Below, in pieces: positions 1 to 5,301 of a stretch of 5,328 bases of DNA; within the stretch, counting starts at the first letter, position 1, and every line of letters starts with the position of its first letter. The stretch comes from an uncultured Clostridium sp. (lineage in GTDB: Bacteria; Bacillota; Clostridia; Lachnospirales; Lachnospiraceae): positions 1-5,328 of the forward strand of contig UQJF01000163.1 in NCBI GenBank assembly GCA_900541315.1, read 5' to 3'. A model generated the notes under the pieces. The model searched no databases. It was not told the origin of the DNA and saw nothing but the letters and a program-made list of their open reading frames with translations. A program made the position numbers and the translations under genes.

Positions 1-37
1 TTTTTGAAGAAAAATGAGCGGATTACGAATGTTTTTA

Positions 38-69
38 GAATTGCGGGAGTGCAAAACACGTAGCAATTC
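38..69. repeat. Inverted repeat (hairpin) in the left intergenic region
   Basis: A perfect 7-bp inverted repeat is visible: GAATTGC at 38-44 pairs with GCAATTC at 63-69. Inside it, GTG (49-51) can pair with CAC (57-59) around a CAAAA loop, leaving an asymmetric internal loop. No T-run follows on either strand, so it does not look like an intrinsic terminator. Together with the hairpin at 79-102 it may form one structured intergenic element. Function is unknown. Confidence 0.45.
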
Positions 70-78
70 GGTATCAGA

Positions 79-102
79 GAGGTCAAAATACCTTTTGGCC
101 TC
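79..102. repeat. 10-bp stem, 4-base loop inverted repeat
   Basis: GAGGTCAAAA (79-88) pairs with TTTTGGCCTC (93-102) around the loop TACC; one position is a T-G wobble on the + strand RNA. The stem is unlikely to be chance, but neither strand has a following U-tract, so a normal intrinsic terminator is not supported. It could be a dispersed palindromic repeat or a transcript-end structure for a gene left of the window. Confidence 0.5.
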
Positions 103-113
103 AACATCTTGAT

Positions 114-119
114 TATAAT
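114..119 (+). promoter_or_regulatory. Possible -10 box upstream of the DUF5688 gene
   Basis: TATAAT, a perfect -10 match, lies at 114-119 on the + strand. The -35 region is poor: the nearest candidates around 91-98 are T-rich, and TTTTGG at 93-98 gives only a 15-bp spacer. If used, it would give a leader of about 120 nt that includes the direct-repeat copy at 144-195. In an AT-rich region a lone hexamer is weak evidence. Confidence 0.25.
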
Positions 120-143
120 GAATCCGTATGAATCCATTTTTAC

Positions 144-195
144 AACTGACTTTCATTTATGATGATGTCACCGCCAAATGGCATATCCGTTTACT
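144..195. repeat. Direct repeat copy A, left of the DUF5688 gene
   Basis: This 52-bp stretch matches 1161-1211 in the same orientation. The left 25 bases (AACTGACTTTCATTTATG onward) differ at two positions, and the right 14 bases (ending CCGTTTACT) differ at one. The central 12-13 bases are unrelated. The two copies bracket the DUF5688 gene. Possible origins are a recombination scar, a mobile cassette boundary, or a dispersed intergenic repeat. Confidence 0.6.
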
Positions 196-232
196 ATGGA
201 TCTGCGTATGCAGTTTTCATAAATATTATATT

Positions 233-249
233 AGGAGGTATATCTTTTG
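233..249 (+). promoter_or_regulatory. Strong Shine-Dalgarno with a TTG start
   Basis: AGGAGG at 233-238 stands 8 bases before TTG at 247-249. This supports TTG as the start of the DUF5688 gene rather than the in-frame ATG at 274, which has no comparable site at the right distance. Starting at 274 would also remove nine residues of the N-terminal helix. Confidence 0.75.
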
Positions 250-1161
250 GTATACAATGAATTTCTTGAAACAATGAAAAAACAAATGGAACTGGCACTG
301 GGGGATGGTTACTCTCTTACTTTAAGGAAAGTACAGAAGAATAATAGTCTTATCCTGGACGGACTGTGTATTGAAAAAAACGGCAGTCCCGTAGCACCTT
401 CTATTTACCTGAATCCCTTTTATGAGCATTATCTGGACGGCGTTTCTCTGGAAACGATCACCAAAAAGCTCTTAACTGCCTATCATGAAAACAGTTATCC
501 GCCTTTTTTAAACCAGTTCGCACTTTCTGACTATGCTTCCATTTCTTCCCGTATTGCTTTCCGCCTGATCAATGCTGCTTCCAACCAGTCTCTTTTAAAG
601 ACCATGCCCCATATTCCCTGGCTGGATCTTGCTATTGTCTTTTATCTGTATATACAGGAAAATGAAGACGGTATTATGACAGCTGCCATTTATGACCATC
701 ATATAAAGACCTGGGGCATTACTGTAGATGATCTTTACAGGCAATCCCTCATTAACACTCCCAGTCTTTTTCCTCCTTCTATCTCCAGCATGTCATGTAT
801 TCTGGAATCTCTCGATCCCGGACATTTACACTATGACCCATCGCTGCCAGATACTCCTTTTTACGTTCTTACCAATAAAAACGGCATAAATGGCGCTGCC
901 TGTATTCTTTACAAAGACACAATAAAAAATTTTGCTGAAGGGATGGACCGTAACATTCTGATCCTTCCCTCCAGCATTCATGAAGTTCTTCTTTTACCTG
1001 ATGATGAGCTGGTCTCTTACAGTGATCTTGCCCATCTGGTAACTTTTATCAACCAGACAGAAGTCCCGGCCCAGGACCGTCTTTCTAATCAGGTCTACCG
1101 TTATTCCCGCTCTGAAGATGATTTTTCAATTGTTTCCCTAAGTCCCTCTTCTGTATGCTGA
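247..1161 (+). CDS. DUF5688 family protein
   Basis: The 304-residue product has no signal peptide or membrane segment and is probably cytoplasmic. I recognise it as DUF5688, a family of unknown function common in Lachnospiraceae and often present in several copies per genome. Family-like blocks are KNN..LDGL (31-40), the APSIYLN-PFYEHY stretch (50-62), the YVLTNKNGINGA stretch (207-218), and NILILPSSIHEVLLLP (236-251). A helical region around 100-135 includes W125. The start is TTG, chosen because AGGAGG lies 8 bases upstream. It is a single-gene unit on the + strand, convergent with the cell-wall-binding gene; the stop codons are 45 bases apart and no hairpin with a T-run separates them. The gene is bracketed by two related ~52-bp direct repeats, the right one starting on the final base of the stop codon. 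No catalytic residues can be assigned. The family call is firm; the function is not known. Confidence 0.85.
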   Translation: MVYNEFLETMKKQMELALGDGYSLTLRKVQKNNSLILDGLCIEKNGSPVAPSIYLNPFYEHYLDGVSLETITKKLLTAYHENSYPPFLNQFALSDYASISSRIAFRLINAASNQSLLKTMPHIPWLDLAIVFYLYIQENEDGIMTAAIYDHHIKTWGITVDDLYRQSLINTPSLFPPSISSMSCILESLDPGHLHYDPSLPDTPFYVLTNKNGINGAACILYKDTIKNFAEGMDRNILILPSSIHEVLLLPDDELVSYSDLAHLVTFINQTEVPAQDRLSNQVYRYSRSEDDFSIVSLSPSSVC

Positions 1162-1211
1162 ACTGACTTTCATTTATGGTGATGTTCCTGTCCTGTACAT
1201 GTCCGTTTACT
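1161..1211. repeat. Direct repeat copy B, right of the DUF5688 gene
   Basis: This 51-bp stretch is the partner of 144-195. It begins on the last base of the DUF5688 stop codon and runs through the TAA stop (1207-1209) of the opposing cell-wall-binding gene. The outer arms are conserved between copies while the middle (about 1186-1197) is unrelated. The space between the two convergent genes is therefore almost entirely this repeat, and it has no recognisable intrinsic terminator. Confidence 0.6.
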
Positions 1212-2388
1212 GTACCCAGGCACCGGAACCATCCACATATCTTCCGTCAGGTGTCCATGTATTTGCATACATTACACCATTTCCGCCCATATAATACCAT
1301 CTGCCGCCTACAAACTGCCAGCCTATCGTCATCTCACCGTTTCCGTTCAGATAATACCACTGGCCTCCGATCTGCTGCCAGCCGACCTTCATAGCGCCGC
1401 TGGAATCCAGATAATACCATTTATTGCCTACGCACTGCCAGCCGGTCTGCATCTCACCGCTTCCGTTCAGATAATACCACTGGCCTCCCACAAACTGCCA
1501 GCCGGTAGTCATCACACCGCTACCGATTAAATAATACCACTGTCTGTCTACTCTTACCCAGCCAGTCTGACAATAACCGGAGGTATTGAAATAGTACCAT
1601 GCTCCATTGATCTGTTTCCAGCAGTTAGTCGGGTATCCGCCTGTGGAATATGAGTACCACCAGCCATTGTTATCCTGTATCCATTTGCCGGTTCCATTGT
1701 AAGTTCCTGCCTCGTCTTCATCTACGTAATACGAAGAGGAATCATCAGACCACTCACCTGCTTTATTGTTGTAGCTTGCAATGGCTCTTACGCGGAATGT
1801 GTAGTCTCCCTCTTTATTAAAGTAACCGGAGAAGTTAAAAGAAGTTGCCGTAGTATTTACAGTTGTCACTGTTTTTTCATTTCTTAACAGCTTTACATCA
1901 TAGCTTTTTGCACCATCAATGGAATCCCACTCTGCAATACCATCATTCCACTCCAGATTGGATGTTCCCTCCAACTTGCCGCCTACACGCTTTAACTGGG
2001 CTGTTACTTCAATGTAATCACCGCTGTCATAGATCTTTGCTTTCTGGAACTCTGCATTGCAGCCGGAAATTTTGAAATGGCTTTTGCTTGTATAAGAGAA
2101 TCGGTAGCCATCTTTTGCATAAAGCTCTACTTTTACTTCCGGCACATCTCCTACAGTCCAGGTATCCTGATGCTCTGCATTGGTATACTCAGCAGACTCT
2201 ACATAATAACTGTCTGTATCACCACTTACATGGATAGAACCAATGGAATCTCCACTGGCCGGCGCCCTGTCGTAAGAAAAAGTCAGCTTTACTGTGTCAA
2301 TTTTTTTGTCTGCTGCAAATGCAGGCATTACGGACATAAAGGTCATTGCTGCAGCTAATACCATACACCAGGCTTTTTTCATCTTCAT
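1207..2388 (-). CDS. Secreted cell-wall-binding repeat protein (choline-binding type)
   Basis: The 393-residue product is exported and probably held on the envelope by its repeats. A Sec signal peptide covers 1-25: basic MKMKK, a hydrophobic core, and a likely cut after AFA. Residues 27-135 form a beta-rich domain I do not recognise. Residues 138-222 look like a fibronectin type III domain (W147, W154, YDVKLL, YTFRVRAIAS). A linker leads to WWY (243-245), then six 20-residue cell-wall/choline-binding repeats (CW_binding_1 type) with WYY at 264, 284, 304, 324, 344 and 364. There is no sortase motif and no evident enzyme domain, so it is probably an adhesin or structural wall protein. The ligand (choline or another teichoic-acid group) cannot be read from sequence. 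ATG at 2388 has AAGGAGG 7 bases upstream (2396-2402), and its own promoter lies at 2445-2473. It is probably monocistronic. Confidence 0.9.
   Translation of the reverse strand: MKMKKAWCMVLAAAMTFMSVMPAFAADKKIDTVKLTFSYDRAPASGDSIGSIHVSGDTDSYYVESAEYTNAEHQDTWTVGDVPEVKVELYAKDGYRFSYTSKSHFKISGCNAEFQKAKIYDSGDYIEVTAQLKRVGGKLEGTSNLEWNDGIAEWDSIDGAKSYDVKLLRNEKTVTTVNTTATSFNFSGYFNKEGDYTFRVRAIASYNNKAGEWSDDSSSYYVDEDEAGTYNGTGKWIQDNNGWWYSYSTGGYPTNCWKQINGAWYYFNTSGYCQTGWVRVDRQWYYLIGSGVMTTGWQFVGGQWYYLNGSGEMQTGWQCVGNKWYYLDSSGAMKVGWQQIGGQWYYLNGNGEMTIGWQFVGGRWYYMGGNGVMYANTWTPDGRYVDGSGAWVQ
1261..1620 (-). repeat. Six 60-bp tandem units encoding cell-wall-binding repeats
   Basis: Codons 257-376 of the cell-wall-binding gene form six units of exactly 20 codons, each with a G-W near the start, W-Y-Y in the middle and a G-x-M or G-Y-C turn. 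On the + strand the unit shows as recurring ATAATACCA every 60 bases. The units facing the C-terminus are most alike in DNA, for example those with WYY at 304 and 344, which suggests recent duplication or gene conversion. The outermost units are more diverged. Confidence 0.85.
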
Positions 2389-2444
2389 ATTCCATCCTCC
2401 TTACTATCACTTTTTATAAAAATGTCTGATTTTTATCTAGTTTC

Positions 2445-2473
2445 ATTATAATAGAGAGGACGATAAGATGCAA
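2445..2473 (-). promoter_or_regulatory. Sigma-A type promoter of the cell-wall-binding gene
   Basis: On the - strand, TTGCAT (2473-2468) and TATAAT (2450-2445) are separated by 17 bases. The -10 is a perfect consensus and the -35 keeps TTG. Transcription would start near 2438, giving a leader of about 50 nt before ATG at 2388. The promoter lies in the 140-bp gap after the lipoprotein gene, so the wall-protein gene need not depend on operon read-through. No convincing terminator hairpin is visible after the lipoprotein stop in this gap. Confidence 0.65.
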
Positions 2474-2528
2474 TTTCAGAATCCTTAAAAAGAGTTTACA
2501 AAATACTGTCTTTTCCGGCTTATTATTT

Positions 2529-3617
2529 TTACTGTACTGTGCCACCCATTAACTGGATCAATGCCAGGTTTTCATCACTGGTACCACTGTAGTTTGTAAA
2601 TCCTAACAGCTCTGCACAATACTTTCTGGTCTCGAAGTCAGGAGAAATACCGCTGAGCATAAATGCATCGATCACAGAATGGCCTACATAACCAGCCAGA
2701 AAATCACTAAGATCGATATCGTCAGACTCTACATCTACACTGTCCTCTGCTGTAAGATAGCTTGTAAGGATATTTAAGGTGCTGTCTACATCTTCTGCCG
2801 CTGATTCATAAAGATAATAGGTAGTATTATCCTCTGTTAGTTCAAAGCAATAGCTGTCACCTTCTTCAGACAGATCCCATCCTAATTCATAGGACATATC
2901 TGTTTCATCATCGATCAGGGTCAGATGATCATAATCAAGACTCCACAGACCGGAAATGGACTGTGTCTGGATCTGGCCATTTTCATTGTAGAGAAGGTCA
3001 AAATATGCCTGGTCTCCTTCAAAATAGAAGATCATAGCTGTTTCGTCGCCGGAGCCGATCCAGTAAGTCCCCTGTGCTACGTACTCGATCACACTTGCAG
3101 TGGTCATCATCTGGTCTAATGTGTTTTCCAGATTGCTTCCATCCCCCTCACTGGATAAGATAATATCATCTAACTGGATATACTCCCCATTTTCAGTTGT
3201 ATACCAGTCAAATTCAAAAATTGTGGGATCATCGGAGTAATCCTCATTGGCGTATAGATAAAATGTATCATAATCCGCTTTCCAGTAGCCATCCAGATCT
3301 GTTACCTCTCCATTTGTATCTAAAATTGCCATATACACATCTTTTTCATCAAAAGCAGCTACCATGATCTCCTGTTCACTGGAAATCCCCGCCCAGGTAG
3401 TACCTGCCAGGATCTCTGCCATATCAGAATCATTAACAGCCTCTGTTTCCTGTGCTGTCTCTGTTTGCGTTTCTGCTGCAGTGGTGGTTGCTGTCGTTTC
3501 TTTCTTATCAGCCACCACCTTTTTAGTAGACCCGCCGCATCCTGCAAGGGAAATACACATTACGGCTGCCATTGCCACTGCTGTTCCTTTTTTCATACTA
3601 CTCATCATCTTTCTCAT
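2529..3617 (-). CDS. Lipoprotein with duplicated beta-rich domain, last gene of the WXG100 operon
   Basis: The 362-residue product is predicted to be a membrane-anchored surface lipoprotein. The signal peptide ends in the lipobox LAGC, with the lipidated Cys at 27. Residues 30-62 are a Thr/Glu-rich linker. Two similar acidic, aromatic-rich domains follow at about 69-152 and 179-271. Both start with A-x-G-T-x-W and share a W-x-x-D-Y-D motif (112-117 and 225-230). Residues 302-362 form a small helical module with DFLAGYVGHSVIDAF, NYSGT and a final LIQLMGG. It resembles a module I recall from C-termini of Gram-positive cell-wall hydrolases, so it may contact peptidoglycan. ATG at 3617 overlaps the upstream TGA by 4 bases (ATGA), with GGAGGAG 5 bases upstream at 3623-3629, implying translational coupling. 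It may be a partner or immunity protein for the upstream glycine-zipper protein, or a secretion accessory; both are inferences. Confidence 0.8.
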   Translation of the reverse strand: MRKMMSSMKKGTAVAMAAVMCISLAGCGGSTKKVVADKKETTATTTAAETQTETAQETEAVNDSDMAEILAGTTWAGISSEQEIMVAAFDEKDVYMAILDTNGEVTDLDGYWKADYDTFYLYANEDYSDDPTIFEFDWYTTENGEYIQLDDIILSSEGDGSNLENTLDQMMTTASVIEYVAQGTYWIGSGDETAMIFYFEGDQAYFDLLYNENGQIQTQSISGLWSLDYDHLTLIDDETDMSYELGWDLSEEGDSYCFELTEDNTTYYLYESAAEDVDSTLNILTSYLTAEDSVDVESDDIDLSDFLAGYVGHSVIDAFMLSGISPDFETRKYCAELLGFTNYSGTSDENLALIQLMGGTVQ

Positions 3618-4555
3618 TCTTTCTCCTCCATTTCCATTTCATTGAACCGCCTTAAACGTTCTCTGGCTGCTTCTAACTGTGCCTCTATGTCTGTAGACGG
3701 GTCCTGCTTTTTCTCTTTTGTAAACGGTTCCGGCTGTTTGATCCGTTTTATTGATCCTCCTGCGATGCTGCCAATAGCAGCTCCGGCTGCTGCTGCTCCG
3801 GCTGCAACTGCTCCGGTAATAGCCGGGGCAGATCCCGGTTCAAGAATTTCAGATTCCATAGCCACCGTTTCCTTCTCCGGTATATCTGTCAGACTGTCAG
3901 CTGCCTTCGGCGCAGCCACATTTCTGGCATGTTCACTTACCTGGGCAATGGTGGCAGATGGTCCCCTCTGTGTGTATACAGCCTGCCGGATATCAGAGTC
4001 TGTTTGTGAAGACACATTTACTGTACCCTGTGACTTTATATGGACGCTTCTACCTGTACCAGATACTACATTTGATGCATCTGTCACTGTACCAGATACT
4101 GCATTTGATGCATCTGTCACTGTGCCAGATGCCACATTAGATGCTGCAGGTGTTGTCCCGGTCGTTTCTGCTACTGCGGCTGCACCGGATAATGCACCTG
4201 CTGTCGCACCGGCTCCTCCCGCAACTACAGTCACAACCACTGGATTTCCATAAAAATCCCGGTTATGCGCCCGGAACTGATTGCTTTTTGTCACCGCCTT
4301 TTTCTGGGCTGCGGTATACTTTGCATTTGACTGTTCTAACGCCTTTGTCATAAGGAGAATTACTCCCGCCCTCGTTTCCAAAGATGCTGCCAGCTTCGTA
4401 AGTGCTTGCCGCACACCGTCCAACATGGCATCTTTACCCAGAGATGCATTGACCTTTTTAATCTGTTCTAAAGAATTATCTAAATTTTTAACTGCCTTTT
4501 CATACTCTTTTTTCTGCTGTTCTAAACTATGGGCTGACACCTTTACAGAAGCCAT
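3614..4555 (-). CDS. Helical WXG100-like protein with two glycine-zipper segments; putative T7SS effector or accessory
   Basis: The product has 313 residues from ATG at 4555. A TTG at 4561 is in frame but abuts the AGGAGG (4562-4567), so ATG, 6 bases away, is preferred. Residues 1-90 are amphipathic helices resembling a WXG100/LXG-type hairpin, but the usual W-x-G turn is absent. Residues 106-128 are hydrophobic with G116-xxx-G120-xxx-G124. Residues 138-168 hold three 11-residue Ser/Thr/Val repeats. A polar linker follows. Residues 245-269 form a second hydrophobic Ala/Gly segment with G258-xxx-G262-xxx-G266. The tail (about 288-313) is a charged helix. Its place directly after two WXG100 genes points to type VII secretion. 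Glycine zippers are known in membrane-depolarising T7 toxins such as staphylococcal TspA, but sequence homology to TspA is not evident. It could equally be an export scaffold. No enzymatic motif was seen. Confidence 0.75.
   Translation of the reverse strand: MASVKVSAHSLEQQKKEYEKAVKNLDNSLEQIKKVNASLGKDAMLDGVRQALTKLAASLETRAGVILLMTKALEQSNAKYTAAQKKAVTKSNQFRAHNRDFYGNPVVVTVVAGGAGATAGALSGAAAVAETTGTTPAASNVASGTVTDASNAVSGTVTDASNVVSGTGRSVHIKSQGTVNVSSQTDSDIRQAVYTQRGPSATIAQVSEHARNVAAPKAADSLTDIPEKETVAMESEILEPGSAPAITGAVAAGAAAAGAAIGSIAGGSIKRIKQPEPFTKEKKQDPSTDIEAQLEAARERLRRFNEMEMEEKE
4054..4144 (-). repeat. 33-bp tandem repeat inside the glycine-zipper gene
   Basis: Units at 4054-4086 and 4087-4119 differ at one base of 33. 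A third, degenerate unit continues to about 4144 (roughly 20 of 25 matching). The unit is a whole number of codons and encodes an 11-residue Ser/Gly/Thr/Val/Asp/Ala/Asn motif (ASNxxSGTVTD). It lies in the linker between the two hydrophobic segments. The near-identity of two units suggests recent slippage, so copy number may vary between strains. Confidence 0.85.
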
Positions 4556-4561
4556 AGGCAA

Positions 4562-4568
4562 CCTCCTA
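4562..4568 (-). promoter_or_regulatory. Shine-Dalgarno fused to the preceding stop codon
   Basis: On the - strand TAGGAGG (4568-4562) combines the TAG stop of the second WXG100 gene with the ribosome-binding site of the next gene. It lies 6 bases from ATG at 4555 and directly abuts the TTG at 4561, which decides the start in favour of ATG. Confidence 0.75.
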
Positions 4569-4880
4569 TTTCAGATTGATCTTCAGTTTGCCTGCAGAAC
4601 TGGAGATCTTCTTCTCATTGGCACTGTATACATCTGCTGCTTCTGACAGAGTCAGGGCATAGGTATTTACCACATTTAATACCTCTTCGCACTTTCCGAT
4701 AATGGCATCAAAACGACTGTAAAACTCTGCAGAGCCGCTGCCCGTCCAGGTGGATTTCAGGTTCTTTACCGCTGTTTTGCTTTCAGAAAGATAGCTGTAC
4801 ATGTTTTTATAGCCTGTTTTAATGTTATTGGAATAGTTTTTCAATTGTTTGGGATCCACTTTGATGTTTGCATCTGCCAT
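4566..4880 (-). CDS. WXG100 family type VII secretion protein (second copy)
   Basis: The 104-residue product has the usual length for this family and is predicted to be two long helices joined by a turn. The W-x-G turn is W45-T46-G47, and the C-terminal export signal YxxxD/E is present as Y85 to E89, followed by a Lys/Ser-rich tail. Such proteins are exported as dimers through the FtsK/SpoIIIE-type ATPase of the T7SSb and often accompany larger substrates. ATG at 4880 has GGGAGGTGA (4895-4887) 6 bases upstream. That site overlaps the TAG stop of the preceding WXG100 gene, and the genes are 14 bases apart. It differs clearly from its neighbour in sequence, so the pair may be a heterodimer or two separate homodimers. 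One internal Cys (C64) is present. Confidence 0.9.
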   Translation of the reverse strand: MADANIKVDPKQLKNYSNNIKTGYKNMYSYLSESKTAVKNLKSTWTGSGSAEFYSRFDAIIGKCEEVLNVVNTYALTLSEAADVYSANEKKISSSAGKLKINLK

Positions 4881-4886
4881 TTATAC

Positions 4887-4897
4887 TCACCTCCCTA
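4887..4897 (-). promoter_or_regulatory. Shine-Dalgarno overlapping the stop of the first WXG100 gene
   Basis: On the - strand TAGGGAGGTGA (4897-4887) merges the TAG stop with a long ribosome-binding site for the next WXG100 gene, whose ATG begins at 4880. The arrangement implies that a ribosome terminating on one gene sits on the initiation site of the next. Confidence 0.7.
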
Positions 4898-5197
4898 TTT
4901 GCCCAGATATTTGTGTACAAGATCCATAGCTTTATTATCTGCCTGCGTATAGCTGTTGGAAAATTCTCCAAGTGCTGCTCCCATCTGCTGTAAGATCTGG
5001 GTCAGCTGGGCCAGATTTGCCTTGTCTGCCTGATACCGCTTCAGGTAAGAAGCACTTGCTTCCCCGCTCCATACAGAAGATACCTTCTGGATATTTTCAT
5101 CTAACTTATTCATCTCACTTTTCATTTTGGCTGCCAGATTGGTGAGATTTACCCCTGTTGATTTTAATTTTGCCGCATTTACCTGCTGTGATGCCAT
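4895..5197 (-). CDS. WXG100 family type VII secretion protein (first copy)
   Basis: The 100-residue product has the classic WXG100/Esx length and predicted helix-turn-helix build. The turn is W43-S44-G45 and the C-terminal export motif YxxxD is Y83 to D87, followed by a short helix ending HKYLGK. It is probably exported through a T7SSb machine encoded elsewhere. ATG at 5197 is preceded by GGAGGG at 5210-5205, 7 bases away. This site again runs out of a TAG stop (5212-5210), which belongs to the truncated gene upstream. All the genes from 5301 to 2529 therefore seem to be one transcript, with a promoter beyond the window. It is not the same protein as the neighbouring WXG100 and shares only the motif positions and overall pattern. 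Confidence 0.9.
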   Translation of the reverse strand: MASQQVNAAKLKSTGVNLTNLAAKMKSEMNKLDENIQKVSSVWSGEASASYLKRYQADKANLAQLTQILQQMGAALGEFSNSYTQADNKAMDLVHKYLGK

Positions 5198-5209
5198 TTT
5201 CTCTCCCTC

Positions 5210-5301
5210 CTATCTCCTGCTTACCACTGCTTTAGCCTGTGCTTCTGCTTTATCCATGGAAGTGCAGGCATCCCGCAAAAGGGCAGCGATCTCTCTTAAG
5301 G
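5210..5301 (-). CDS. 3' end of a small helical protein, first visible gene of the WXG100 operon (partial)
   Basis: Reading leftwards from 5299 there is an open frame of 29 codons ending at TAG 5212-5210. It starts LREIAALLRDACTSMDKAEA and ends in VVSRR. The residues form a plausible amphipathic helix rich in Ala, Leu, Lys and Glu, typical of the C-terminal helix of WXG100-like or other small T7SS-associated proteins. The stop codon fused to the next gene's Shine-Dalgarno repeats the pattern of the two following gene junctions, which supports a real gene. The 5' part is lost because the contig runs into adapter sequence at 5302, where the frame meets a stop that is artefactual. The family cannot be named from this fragment. 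Confidence 0.6.

Noticed and set aside
1..63. Open frame of 20 codons on the + strand running in from the window edge and ending at TAG 61-63, possibly the C-terminus of a protein.
   Set aside because: It is too short to judge, overlaps the inverted repeat at 38-69, and the peptide matches no family I can name firmly. It could be a real 3' end but cannot be supported.
1..137. Open frame on the - strand from ATG at 137 to the window edge (about 45 codons).
   Set aside because: It has no ribosome-binding site, runs through both hairpins, and its composition (many Ile, Phe, Leu) looks non-coding.
144..1211. Integron-type attC sites as an explanation of the flanking direct repeats.
   Set aside because: The ends do not show the R'/R'' core-site pattern (GTTRRRY/RYYYAAC) and are not inverted repeats of each other.
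2401..2528. Possible terminator after the lipoprotein gene (AAAAGA ... TCTTTTT around 2484-2508).
   Set aside because: The pairing is short and AT-only with a large loop, so it is not convincing as an intrinsic terminator.
3465..4253. Long + strand open frame of 262 codons opposite the lipoprotein and glycine-zipper genes.
   Set aside because: It is an antisense shadow of Ala/Gly/Thr-rich coding sequence, with Cys/Ser-rich composition, no Shine-Dalgarno, and overlap of two well-supported genes.
4556..4561. TTG at 4561 as start of the glycine-zipper gene, adding two residues.
   Set aside because: It directly abuts the AGGAGG, leaving no spacer; ATG at 4555 has the normal distance.
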